Shown: positions 40,046-49,734 of the stretch, piece after piece | Position numbering within the stretch: position 1 is the first letter of the stretch | How the letters are laid out: every line of letters starts with the position of its first letter | Assembly: GCA_902518955.1 (NCBI GenBank) | Contig: CABYIR010000006.1 | Span: 1-64,000, forward strand | Direction: 5' to 3' | Origin: an uncultured Pelagibacteraceae bacterium | GTDB taxonomy: Bacteria > Pseudomonadota > Alphaproteobacteria > Pelagibacterales > AG-422-B15 | Length of the DNA: 64,000 nucleotides | Translations under genes and position numbers: made by a program | The notes under the pieces: generated by a model | Databases searched by the model: none | Seen by the model: only the letters and a program-made list of their open reading frames with translations | What the model was told of the DNA's origin: nothing

Positions 40046-41254
40046 ATGAGAATTGCAATTATAGGCACGGGAATATCTGCACTTTCAACTGCCTTCTACT
40101 TAGATAAAAATATTGATATCGACTTATATGATTCTGAAGAACGACTTGGCGGCCATACTGATACTCATCTAATAAATTTAAGAAATAAAGAAATTCCTGT
40201 TGATACTGGCTTTATAGTTTGCAATGATCGAAATTATAAAAATTTTTTTCAGCTTATAAATAAATGTAATGTTAGTTTGAATGAGTCCGATATGTCCTAC
40301 AGCTCATCAATTAATGATAGAACTTGGTGTTCAAGAGATTTTTTTAAACCAAGTTATTATTTGTCTTTTTTTAATATTAAATTTTTATTTAATATTCTTA
40401 AGTTTAATAAGCTTGGTAGAAAAGATATCAATGATCAATTACCAATATCTGAATGGCTAAATTTAAATAATTTTTCTAAAAACTTTGCTGAAAATTATAT
40501 TTATCCTATGTCAGCCGCTATTTGGTCAATGAATCCTAGTCAAATAAACGATTTTCCAACAAATCGATTACTTAGTTTTTTTAATAATCATGGTTTATTA
40601 GATATTTTTAATCGTCCAAAATGGTATTCAATTAAAAATGGAAGTTCATCTTATATTAAAAAAATTTTAAATAAGACAAGCGTAAAAAATATTAAATTAT
40701 CTGAAACAATTACTATCAATAGAGGTAAGGATAAAATTACTATCATTAATAATGATTTAAAAACTGATTATGATTATGTCATTTTTACATGTAATACAAA
40801 GCAAATTAGTCAAATCTTAATTGATCAAACTAAAGATGAAACAGAGGCCTACTCATACTTTGAATACTTAGATAATAAAGTTGTACTTCATAATGATACT
40901 TCTTTAATGCCTGAAGATAGATCTAAATGGTCATCTTGGAACTCAATTAAAAAAGACAATGATCAATATGTAACTTATTGGATGAATAATTTACAGAAAT
41001 TAGATACTAATGAAAATATTTTTGTAACACTGGGAATATTTAATATTTCAAATTCAAATAAAATTTTTCGTGCAAAAAAATATGATCATATTGTATATAA
41101 AAAAAGAACTATAATCGGTCAGGAAAGGATTGAGAATTTACAGGGTAAGAATAGATTGTTCTATGCTGGTGCATATTTAGGTTATGGTTTTCATGAAGAT
41201 GGTGTAAAATCTGGAATGAGAGTTGCTCAAATGATAAATGATTTAAAAGAATGA
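40046..41254 (+). CDS. NAD(P)/FAD-dependent oxidoreductase (amine oxidase-like)
   Basis: IAIIGTGISALSTAFYLDKNIDIDLYDSEERLGGHTDTH; PVDTGFIVCNDRNYKNF; FYAGAYLGYGFHEDGVKSG. Confidence 0.88.
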   Translation: MRIAIIGTGISALSTAFYLDKNIDIDLYDSEERLGGHTDTHLINLRNKEIPVDTGFIVCNDRNYKNFFQLINKCNVSLNESDMSYSSSINDRTWCSRDFFKPSYYLSFFNIKFLFNILKFNKLGRKDINDQLPISEWLNLNNFSKNFAENYIYPMSAAIWSMNPSQINDFPTNRLLSFFNNHGLLDIFNRPKWYSIKNGSSSYIKKILNKTSVKNIKLSETITINRGKDKITIINNDLKTDYDYVIFTCNTKQISQILIDQTKDETEAYSYFEYLDNKVVLHNDTSLMPEDRSKWSSWNSIKKDNDQYVTYWMNNLQKLDTNENIFVTLGIFNISNSNKIFRAKKYDHIVYKKRTIIGQERIENLQGKNRLFYAGAYLGYGFHEDGVKSGMRVAQMINDLKE

Positions 41255-41985
41255 TACAAAGTTCTATTTATTTTGGTGAGGTTCTGCACAGCAGAAATCA
41301 TCCAAAAAAACACTCATTTAAATATAAGTACAGATCACTATTCAATAAAAATATTTATGATTTTAAATTAAAAAAATTTAACAAACTTAAATTTAGTTTT
41401 TCATCATATGATTTTCATGAAAAGATTATTAGTGAAAAAATAATTAAGTGGTTTGTAGGATATATAGAAAAAAACTCACTAAGTTTAGATCATATTTCAT
41501 TAGATTTACTAAAAACGCCAAATTTATTTCTTAAGAGATCCTTTAATCCTGTATGTTTTTGGTTTCTGAGGAAAAATGGTAAAACAATTTCATATATAGC
41601 GGAAGTTACAAATACATTTAGAGAGAAACAGGTTTACTATATTCAAAACCAAGGTAAAGAAATTGAAAACAATTTATGGCTAGAGGCAGATAAGAGGATG
41701 TATGTATCTCCTTTCGCTGATAAGGTTGGCAAATATAGATTTCAACTAGATGATCAATCTTTGACAATCAAAATTAACGAATTTGACCCAAGTAATAATC
41801 TTGAAATAGTTACAAGGCTATCAGGAACTATAATGAAGTATAATAGGCTTAATTTTTTGTATTTCGTATGTTCTTTATACTTGAATTCACTTTCTGTACT
41901 GCCTAAAATTCACTATCAAGCTTTTCGTCTTTGGAGAAAAAAGCTTAAAGTATTTAGTCATAAAGGAAATGGTTATGCTGAGTAG
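41251..41985 (+). CDS. DUF1365-family protein
   Basis: YFGEVLHSRNHPKKHSFKYKYRSLF; FNPVCFWF; ADKRMYVSPFAD. Confidence 0.85.
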   Translation: MIQSSIYFGEVLHSRNHPKKHSFKYKYRSLFNKNIYDFKLKKFNKLKFSFSSYDFHEKIISEKIIKWFVGYIEKNSLSLDHISLDLLKTPNLFLKRSFNPVCFWFLRKNGKTISYIAEVTNTFREKQVYYIQNQGKEIENNLWLEADKRMYVSPFADKVGKYRFQLDDQSLTIKINEFDPSNNLEIVTRLSGTIMKYNRLNFLYFVCSLYLNSLSVLPKIHYQAFRLWRKKLKVFSHKGNGYAE

Positions 41986-43138
41986 TATTCTTAAAAAAAA
42001 TATTGAAAAAGGCTTGAGTAAGATTCAAGTCAATAAAATTCAGGTTACTTATCCAGATAAATCAACATCAGTCTTTGGAAACTCAGGACCTACTGTCGAC
42101 TTAAAAATTAATTCTTGGAAAATGCTCTGGCTTGCTATTACTCGAGGTGACATTGGTTTAGCAGAGGGTTACTTTGAAAATCATTGGAGCACAACCAATC
42201 TTCTAGATCTGATGGAGTTCTTTTCTCTAAATGTTGACTATATAACTGAAATTTCAGATGGAAAAAATGTTTTTAAAATATTTACTTATATCTTTCATCT
42301 TAGAAATAAGAATAGTATTTCTGGAAGTAAGAAAAATATTCTAGCTCATTATGATTTAGGAAATAGTTTTTATCAGAAATGGCTTGATAGTACGATGACT
42401 TACTCATCAGCTTTTTTTGACAATAAAAAAATGTCATTAGCTGAAGCTCAAGAAAATAAATATCAAAGGATAATTGATAAATTAGAGCTTAAGCCGGGAC
42501 AATCAATCCTTGAGATAGGGTGTGGTTGGGGCGGCTTTATGGAATATGCATCAAAAAAAGGTTTTAACGTTAAAGGTATTACCATATCTGATGAGCAACA
42601 TAAATTTGCTACCGAGAGACTTTCAACTGCAGAAAATAATCCTGAGGTAGTCTTAAAAGACTATAGGCTTATTGAAGGAAAATTTGATGCCGTTGTTTCA
42701 ATTGAAATGTTTGAAGCTGTAGGAAAAGAATATTGGAATAGCTACTTTAGCAAAGTAAGAGAGTTATTGAATAAAAACGGCAAAGCACTTATTCAGACAA
42801 TTACAATCGATGATGCATTATTTGATAAATACGCAAGAACAACAGATTTCATACAAACGTATATATTTCCTGGAGGCTTATTGGCATCAGATGGTGTTTT
42901 CAAATCAATGGCTGATAAATTTAAACTTAAAACACTCAATACAAAATCATTTGCTCATGACTATGCAAAAACCCTTGAGATATGGTTTCATCAGTTTAAT
43001 GATAATTGGGATGATATTTCAAAGCTTGGTTTTAATGATAGATTTAAAAAACTATGGGATTTTTATTTAGCCTATTGTCGGGGAGGATTTTTATCTACAA
43101 GAATAAATGTTTCACAATATTTATTTGAAGCAAAGTGA
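41969..43138 (+). CDS. Cyclopropane-fatty-acyl-phospholipid synthase family methyltransferase
   Basis: AHYDLGNSFYQKWLDSTMTYSSAFF; ILEIGCGWGGF; SIEMFEAVGKEYW; YIFPGGLLAS. Confidence 0.93.
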   Translation: MVMLSSILKKNIEKGLSKIQVNKIQVTYPDKSTSVFGNSGPTVDLKINSWKMLWLAITRGDIGLAEGYFENHWSTTNLLDLMEFFSLNVDYITEISDGKNVFKIFTYIFHLRNKNSISGSKKNILAHYDLGNSFYQKWLDSTMTYSSAFFDNKKMSLAEAQENKYQRIIDKLELKPGQSILEIGCGWGGFMEYASKKGFNVKGITISDEQHKFATERLSTAENNPEVVLKDYRLIEGKFDAVVSIEMFEAVGKEYWNSYFSKVRELLNKNGKALIQTITIDDALFDKYARTTDFIQTYIFPGGLLASDGVFKSMADKFKLKTLNTKSFAHDYAKTLEIWFHQFNDNWDDISKLGFNDRFKKLWDFYLAYCRGGFLSTRINVSQYLFEAK

Positions 43139-43683
43139 TAAATAAAAGTTTTTTATTCTCTGTTTTACTAATTAGCTCTCTCTTTAGCATCTCCAATGTA
43201 TTTGCTGATCAAAATGACCCCAGATTAGATATTCTCTTTCTAAATGTGAAAGACTCTCAAAATGAAGTTACTTCTTCAATTTATATCACAAGTATCTGGA
43301 GGATATGGAGTGAGACAAATAATCAAAATTCTCAGCAATTATATGATCTGGGTAATCAACTATTAAAACAACGTAAATATGAACAGTCATTGGTTATATT
43401 TACTGACTTAGTTAATAAAGAGCCAAATTTTGCAGAAGGATGGAATAAAAGAGCAACCCTTCATTTTTTGATGGGTAATTTTAATGAGTCTATTCAAGAT
43501 ATTAATAAGACATTAGCTTTAGAGCCTCGTCATTTTGGAGCTTTAGATGGCTTAGGTCAGATACAATTTAAATTAAATAACTTTTATGAGTCTATTCAAA
43601 CTTATGAAAAGTTATTAACAATAGTTCCTCATAGTTCCAGCGCAAAAAAAATGTTAAAACTTATGAATGCACAATTCATCTAG
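43135..43683 (+). CDS. TPR-repeat exported protein
   Basis: Signal peptide plus repeated TPR units: YDLGNQLLKQRKYEQSLVIFTDLVNKEPNFAEGWNKRATLHFLMGNFNESIQDINKTLALEPRHFGALDGLG. Confidence 0.85.
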   Translation: MINKSFLFSVLLISSLFSISNVFADQNDPRLDILFLNVKDSQNEVTSSIYITSIWRIWSETNNQNSQQLYDLGNQLLKQRKYEQSLVIFTDLVNKEPNFAEGWNKRATLHFLMGNFNESIQDINKTLALEPRHFGALDGLGQIQFKLNNFYESIQTYEKLLTIVPHSSSAKKMLKLMNAQFI

Positions 43684-44722
43684 ATTCGGTAAAATTCTTT
43701 TTCTATCACTTATATTTATCTTATTAACAATAGCTATGACTATGACAGAAAATACTAAAAGAACTCCAGAACATCACTTAGAAAATGGAACATTTGTAAA
43801 TACAAACGGTACTGCAAACAATAAAAAATTGAAAGAGCTCTGGAAATGGATGACAGGGAAAAAAGAAACAAAGGCTATCCCAATTGAATTTGAGATAGTT
43901 GATCCAGACTTAAAATTGATCAATCAAGATAAATCATTTTCTATTACTTGGATTGGCCATGCTTCTTTTCTATATCAAAATAAAGAACTTAACATATTAA
44001 CTGACCCTCATCTTACTAATAGAGCATCACCAATTAATTTTGCTGGACCACAAAGGTATACAAAACCAGCAATGAAATTTGAGGAATTGCCTAAGATTGA
44101 CTTTATTACTATTTCTCATAATCACTATGATCATCTTGACTTGAAAACAGTAAAGTGGATTGCTAAAAATAACCCTGATGCAATGTTTCTTGTTCCATTA
44201 GGATTAAAGAAGTGGTTTTTGGACAAATCAATAAATAATGTAATTGAATTAGACTGGTGGGAAAGCCACATTATTAATGATACAAAAATAACCTTTACAC
44301 CAGTACAGCACTGGTCTTCTAGGACTCTATTTGACCGAAATCAAACTTTATGGGGTGGGTGGTATATCAAAAATAATCATCATTCATTAATCCATCTTGG
44401 AGACACAGGATATAGCGACGATTTTAAAGAAACATTTAAAAAACTTGGACCTGTTGATTTAGCACTTATTCCAATTGGAGCATATGCCCCCAGATGGTTT
44501 ATGCAGTTTTCCCATATGAATCCTAATGAAGCTGTTCAAGCCTTTATTGATTTGAAAGCTGAAAAAGCAATTGGAATGCATTGGGGGACTTTTATTTTAA
44601 CTGATGAACCTGTTGATGAGCCTCCATTAAAACTTGAGGAAGAGTTAGAGATCAGATCTTTAGATTCGAAATCATTTATTACAATGATACATGGTCAAAC
44701 CATTAACTTGAGCGAAGACTAA
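43667..44722 (+). CDS. Metallo-beta-lactamase fold hydrolase (NAPE-PLD/UlaG-like)
   Basis: ITWIGHASFLYQNKELNILTDPHL; ISHNHYDHLDLKT; GDTGYSDDF. Confidence 0.88.
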   Translation: MHNSSRFGKILFLSLIFILLTIAMTMTENTKRTPEHHLENGTFVNTNGTANNKKLKELWKWMTGKKETKAIPIEFEIVDPDLKLINQDKSFSITWIGHASFLYQNKELNILTDPHLTNRASPINFAGPQRYTKPAMKFEELPKIDFITISHNHYDHLDLKTVKWIAKNNPDAMFLVPLGLKKWFLDKSINNVIELDWWESHIINDTKITFTPVQHWSSRTLFDRNQTLWGGWYIKNNHHSLIHLGDTGYSDDFKETFKKLGPVDLALIPIGAYAPRWFMQFSHMNPNEAVQAFIDLKAEKAIGMHWGTFILTDEPVDEPPLKLEEELEIRSLDSKSFITMIHGQTINLSED

Positions 44723-44877
44723 TCATTTTCATATTCACGATGAGGTTCGCACTGATTATTTTCACCTGAGCAGCATGGATCAATATTTATTTTACAGTTT
44801 GGGCATTGAGAGTGACCGTGAACATCAATTGGTTGAATTGAGTGATTACACCATGGACATATTTGATTATGAATCAT
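44719..44877 (-). CDS. 52-aa small double zinc-ribbon-like protein
   Basis: Manual translation: MIHNQICPWCNHSIQPIDVHGHSQCPNCKINIDPCCSGENNQCEPHREYEND*; CPWC and CPNC pairs; below the track's length cutoff. Confidence 0.65.
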   Translation of the reverse strand: MIHNQICPWCNHSIQPIDVHGHSQCPNCKINIDPCCSGENNQCEPHREYEND

Positions 44878-44914
44878 ATTATTAATAATTAATTATTAAT
44901 TAGATTTTTTATTA

Positions 44915-45862
44915 ATGAAAGCAGTTGTTTATAATACTTATGGCGGACCAGAAGTCCTGAAAATACAAGATGTTCCTATTCCTAGACCGAAGTCTAATGA
45001 AGTTTTGATCAAAGTAGACTCAATTTCACTAAATCCTGTTGATGCAAAGGCTAGAAGAGGTGGATTTAGACCTATGAGTGACCTGTTGAAGTTTCCAAGG
45101 ATTACTGGAAGTGATTTTGCTGGCGTCATTACAGAAACTGGCAATAGAGTCAGTGGGTTTAAAGTTGGAGATACAGTATATGGTTGGGCACAACCACTTC
45201 TAAATAATGGATCAGCTGCAGAAATGGTATGTATATCTGAGAAAGCTATTGCACTTGCGCCAAATAATATTTCACTATCTGAAGCTTCCGCTCTTCCGTG
45301 TGGAGCTTTAACCTCATTAATATCACTTAGAGACTTAGCTCCTATTCGAAATGGTCACAAGGTCCTAATTAATGGTGCATCCGGTGGTACTGGAACAATG
45401 GCAACTCAGATAGCAAAAATATTTGGTGGTGAGATAACTGTTGTAACAAGTCCAAATAATTCAGAACGAATAAAAAATGATTATAAGCCTGATAGAATCA
45501 TTGACTATACAAAAGATGATTTTGTAAATCTTGAATATCAGTATGATGTTATTTTTGATGTCCAGGGCAACAAAGCTATAAATGAAGTAGAACACTGCCT
45601 CACATCTAATGGAATTTATGTAACAACACAGCCGTCAATTTATTCATCAATTGATGTAGTTAAAAGTGTACTGTCAAAAAAGAAATCAAAAATCGTTATA
45701 TGCCGATCAAGAACATCTGATTTAAATATAATTAGGTTATGGGTGGAAGAGAATAAGATCAAACCAACAATTGAAAAAGTTTTTGACTTTGATCAATTTA
45801 AAGATGCTTATGAACATCTTGCATCCGGTCATGTCAAAGGAAAATTAATTTTAAAGATTTAA
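44915..45862 (+). CDS. Zinc-type alcohol dehydrogenase/quinone oxidoreductase (MDR family)
   Basis: MKAVVYNTYGGPEVLKIQDVPIPRP; NGASGGTGTMATQIAK. Confidence 0.9.
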   Translation: MKAVVYNTYGGPEVLKIQDVPIPRPKSNEVLIKVDSISLNPVDAKARRGGFRPMSDLLKFPRITGSDFAGVITETGNRVSGFKVGDTVYGWAQPLLNNGSAAEMVCISEKAIALAPNNISLSEASALPCGALTSLISLRDLAPIRNGHKVLINGASGGTGTMATQIAKIFGGEITVVTSPNNSERIKNDYKPDRIIDYTKDDFVNLEYQYDVIFDVQGNKAINEVEHCLTSNGIYVTTQPSIYSSIDVVKSVLSKKKSKIVICRSRTSDLNIIRLWVEENKIKPTIEKVFDFDQFKDAYEHLASGHVKGKLILKI

Positions 45863-45940
45863 TTTTTTTTATTGATCTTATTTACTTCAAACTATATTAA
45901 ATTTAGGTATAAAATTTATATATAACAGGAGAGAAATTGA

Positions 45941-46408
45941 ATGAGCAACAATATTTATCATTTTGAGGTCAATAATATCGATTTAACAAAAGTAAGCTTA
46001 TCAGATTTCAAAGGCAAAACACTCTTAATAGTTAATGTTGCAAGTGCTTGTGGTTTTACTCCTCAATACACAGGACTACAGGCTTTATACGAAAAATATA
46101 GGAATCAAGGTTTAGAAATATTAGCTTTTCCTTGTAATCAGTTTGGCGGTCAAGAATCAGGAGCAAATGAAGAAATCAAAACATTTTGTGATTCCAAATA
46201 TAATGTATCGTTTCCATTGTTTGATAAAGTTGAGGTAAAAGGTGACAATGCTTCTCCATTATTTAAATTTTTAGAAGATCAATCTGGCAGAGAAATTCAA
46301 TGGAATTTCTCAAAATTTTTAATAAATAAAAATGGTGAATTTGTAAAAGGCTTTGGAACACAAAAAACCCCAGAAATGATTGAAGATAGTATTAAGGAAA
46401 TACTCTAA
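45941..46408 (+). CDS. Glutathione peroxidase (Cys type)
   Basis: NVASACGFTPQYTGLQALYEKYRNQGLEILAFPCNQFGGQESG; WNFSKFLI. Confidence 0.93.
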   Translation: MSNNIYHFEVNNIDLTKVSLSDFKGKTLLIVNVASACGFTPQYTGLQALYEKYRNQGLEILAFPCNQFGGQESGANEEIKTFCDSKYNVSFPLFDKVEVKGDNASPLFKFLEDQSGREIQWNFSKFLINKNGEFVKGFGTQKTPEMIEDSIKEIL

Positions 46409-46461
46409 TAAAGTAGTCTTCAAGAATTAAAATTATCATTTAATTTTAGAGGAAGATAAGA

Positions 46462-47037
46462 ATGAATGAAGATATTAAAAGAATTTTTATAGATACTGTA
46501 ACTACATACAATTATTCTGATAGAGAAGTTGATAATAATATTTTGCATGAATTGTACGAACTGACTAAGTGGAGCGCTACCTCATTCAATTGTAGCCCAT
46601 TGAGGCTTGTATTCTTGAAATCAAAAGAAGCTAAAAATAGAATTGATCCTTTTTTAATAGACTCAAACAAAGAAAAAGTAAAAAAAGCCCCAATCACAGC
46701 AATAATTGCTATGGATACTATGTTTTTTAATGATCTTCCCCGAAACTTTAAAGCAACAGATGCTAAAGTTTTTTTCGAAAATAATGAAGAATTAGCTTAT
46801 ACGACCGCGTTCAGAAATAGTAGTTTACAAGCTGGGTATTTTTTAAAAGCAGTTAACGCACTTGGTTTAGATGCGGGTCCAATGAGTGGATTCGACAATA
46901 AGGGGGTTGATAATGAATTTTTTAGAGATACTTCATTACGAAGTAATTTCTTATGCACATTAGGGTACGGAATTGAGCCTAAAGGGAAACCTAGAGGAGC
47001 AAGATATGAATTTGCTGAAGTAGCAAATATTATTTAA
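46462..47037 (+). CDS. Nitroreductase-family protein (RutE/malonic semialdehyde reductase-like)
   Basis: LYELTKWSATSFNCSPLRLVFLKS; SSLQAGYFLKAVNALGLDAGPMSGFD. Confidence 0.85.
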   Translation: MNEDIKRIFIDTVTTYNYSDREVDNNILHELYELTKWSATSFNCSPLRLVFLKSKEAKNRIDPFLIDSNKEKVKKAPITAIIAMDTMFFNDLPRNFKATDAKVFFENNEELAYTTAFRNSSLQAGYFLKAVNALGLDAGPMSGFDNKGVDNEFFRDTSLRSNFLCTLGYGIEPKGKPRGARYEFAEVANII

Positions 47038-47050
47038 TTAATCTATTTTT

Positions 47051-47893
47051 ATGAATCTAATCAAGATTAAGCAAATTATTGACCCAATTGAAACATCAGA
47101 TGGAGCGGGAGTAAAGCTCAAAAGAAGTATCGGGACTAGTCAAATAGATTATTTTGATCCATTTTTAATGCTTGATGAATTTGGATCCGAAAATCCAGAA
47201 GACTATATAAAGGGCTTCCCTCCTCATCCTCATAGAGGTATTGAAACAGTTACATATATGCTTAACGGAGAATTTGAGCATAAAGATAGTGCAGGTGGTC
47301 AAGGCAAAATGTCTCCGGGTGATGTCCAATGGATGAAAACCGGTCGTGGTATAATTCATTCAGAAATGCCAGCCATGGAAAATGGAAAACTGCACGGGTT
47401 TCAACTTTGGATTAATATGCCTTCAGATTTAAAAAAAAATAAACCAGAGTATTTGTATATCGACTCTGAAAAAATTCCTTGTTATCAAGATAATGAAAAG
47501 AGCATTAAAATTATAGCAGGTGAGTATTCAAATATGAAAGGGTCTGTTACTAATCATAATGTAAACCCAACATATTTTGATGTTGAACTTGAGGAAGGAA
47601 AAATTTTTGATTTTGAGATTCCAGAAGAAAACAACTCTTTTATTTATTTAGTTGAAGGTAGGATTAGGATAGGGGATGAAGAAAATAATGATTTAGAAAG
47701 TTCTAAGCTTATACTTCTGGAAAAAGGCAATAAGTTAATGGTTGCATCTGAAACCAAGTCTAAATTTTTATTAATTTCTGGAAAACCAATTAGAGAACCT
47801 ATTGCAAGAGGTGGGCCATTTGTAATGAATACAAGGGAAGAGGTACAACAAGCTATTCAGGATTTTAATAATGGAAGCTTTGCTAAGTACTGA
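47051..47893 (+). CDS. Pirin-family protein
   Basis: DPFLMLDEFG; FPPHPHRGIETVTYMLNGEFEHKDS; GDVQWMKTGRGIIHSEMP. Confidence 0.94.
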   Translation: MNLIKIKQIIDPIETSDGAGVKLKRSIGTSQIDYFDPFLMLDEFGSENPEDYIKGFPPHPHRGIETVTYMLNGEFEHKDSAGGQGKMSPGDVQWMKTGRGIIHSEMPAMENGKLHGFQLWINMPSDLKKNKPEYLYIDSEKIPCYQDNEKSIKIIAGEYSNMKGSVTNHNVNPTYFDVELEEGKIFDFEIPEENNSFIYLVEGRIRIGDEENNDLESSKLILLEKGNKLMVASETKSKFLLISGKPIREPIARGGPFVMNTREEVQQAIQDFNNGSFAKY

Positions 47894-47898
47894 AGTAT

Positions 47899-48876
47899 TT
47901 AAGCAGCAATTAAATTTAAATAAGTATTTTCAAGTTTTTCTAGGTCTTTATTTCGAATTAAATCATTAACTTCTTGTTTAAATTTTTTCGACCCAGGTAT
48001 TCCAAAGCATAATGCGAGTAGCGGACTTAATAATTCATAAGTTGACACCGTATCAATATTTTCTTTCACATATTCAAAATATTTTGCAATTACTTGATTT
48101 TTTTCAAGAGACCTCATCTTTTGGTTATAAAATTGATGATCAACCTCCTCTAGAAAAAAAGGATTTGCCTGTATAGATCTACCAATCATGACCCCATCTA
48201 CTGATTTTAATTGATTATGACATTCTTCTAAAGTTTGAATCCCCCCATTAATAATAATGTTTAATTGAGGCATTTCTCTCTTTAATTTATATACATAGTC
48301 ATATTTTAGTGGAGGAAGAGTTCTATTTTTTTTAGGATCTAAACCTTTTAAGAATGCTTTACGAGCATGAACAAAAAATGTATTGCAGCCACTATCAGAT
48401 ACGTTTGAAATAAATTCCTTAAAAAAATTATATGACTCAAACTCGTCAACACCAATCCGACATTTGACTGAAACTTCAGAAGATGACTCACTTATCATTG
48501 ATTTAACACAACTTCTTACTATGTCTGCTTCTTTCATTAAACATGCACCCATTCGACCCTGAGATACTTTTTTTGAAGGACAGCCAACATTTAGGTTAAT
48601 ACCTTGATAGCCATATTTATTTGCAAGATTTGTGCTAAATTTTAATAACTCATTATCAGATCCACCAACCTGAAGAACTACTGGCTCTTCAATTGAATTT
48701 TTCTTTAAAAATTTGTTATAGTCACCACGGTATATAGCTTGACTTGCTATCATCTCAGTAAATAGAACAGCTTTTTTTGATATAAGCCTGTACATAAAAC
48801 GTGCACTTGGAGTTGTAACACCCATCATTGGGGCAACAGAAAAAGTATAATTATTCTCTAGCATCTTTTTTTTCAA
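47899..48876 (-). CDS. dusA: tRNA-dihydrouridine synthase A
   Basis: FSVAPMMGVTTPSARFMYRLIS; LQVGGSDNELL; LNVGCPSKKVSQGRMGACLMKE; INGGIQTLEEC. Confidence 0.9.
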   Translation of the reverse strand: MKKKMLENNYTFSVAPMMGVTTPSARFMYRLISKKAVLFTEMIASQAIYRGDYNKFLKKNSIEEPVVLQVGGSDNELLKFSTNLANKYGYQGINLNVGCPSKKVSQGRMGACLMKEADIVRSCVKSMISESSSEVSVKCRIGVDEFESYNFFKEFISNVSDSGCNTFFVHARKAFLKGLDPKKNRTLPPLKYDYVYKLKREMPQLNIIINGGIQTLEECHNQLKSVDGVMIGRSIQANPFFLEEVDHQFYNQKMRSLEKNQVIAKYFEYVKENIDTVSTYELLSPLLALCFGIPGSKKFKQEVNDLIRNKDLEKLENTYLNLIAA

Positions 48877-49726
48877 AGTTTAAATTTACTGCTATACCAC
48901 TTGTTATAATACACATAATTCCAATTGATACGATTATACTTGGTATATCTCTAAAATATAAAACGCTTATTATCACATTACTCACAATTTCAAAATAGTG
49001 AAATGGGGCCAATAAGCTTGCTTCAGCATATTGATATGCCTTAATTATTAAAAAATGAGCTAAAATTACGACGGGACCAATTGATCCCATTATTAATATT
49101 TGTTTTAGATCAGGGCTGCTTTCCCAGAAAAAAGGCAGCAATAAAGTCATTACGATTGCACCAGGGATGGCAGTAAAGCTTAGACTAATAATTGGATCAG
49201 AGGAGAAATTCAGTTTTCTTGTGTATATAATATAAAATGCATAACAAAAGCCAGAAGCTAAAGCAAACAATGAACTTGAGTGAAATTCACCAAATCCTGG
49301 TTGAACAATTAATAGTGTTCCAATAAATCCAAGGCCCACACATAGGATCTTTAAAGTTGAAATTTGTTCTCTCAACATTTTAGAAGAAAATATTACAACA
49401 ATTATAGGTGCAATTAATAGAAGACTTAGAGCATCAGCAAGCGGTATCTTTGCAATAGCTATATAGAATAATGCTGTGCCGATAAAAATTAACATTCCCC
49501 GAATTACTTGTTGTGTAGTTTCTTTATTTATAAATTTTTCTTTACCATGAATATAAAGAGCAATTGGAACAAGGAAGATAAAATGCCCAAAAAATCGTGA
49601 CCATATAACTTCCATTATATTAAGATCAGAGCTGAGTATTTTAGCAAGCGCATCATTGATTGGAACTATGATTAGCCCAAGACATAAAAAAGCAGCGCCA
49701 ATATAGAAGTTCTGTTTACTTAACAT
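48851..49726 (-). CDS. EamA/DMT-family transporter
   Basis: Multi-helix; NDALAKILSSDLNIMEVIWSRFFGHF; AKIPLADALSLLLIAPIIVV. Confidence 0.87.
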   Translation of the reverse strand: MLSKQNFYIGAAFLCLGLIIVPINDALAKILSSDLNIMEVIWSRFFGHFIFLVPIALYIHGKEKFINKETTQQVIRGMLIFIGTALFYIAIAKIPLADALSLLLIAPIIVVIFSSKMLREQISTLKILCVGLGFIGTLLIVQPGFGEFHSSSLFALASGFCYAFYIIYTRKLNFSSDPIISLSFTAIPGAIVMTLLLPFFWESSPDLKQILIMGSIGPVVILAHFLIIKAYQYAEASLLAPFHYFEIVSNVIISVLYFRDIPSIIVSIGIMCIITSGIAVNLNFEKKDARE

Positions 49727-49734
49727 TTAAAATG

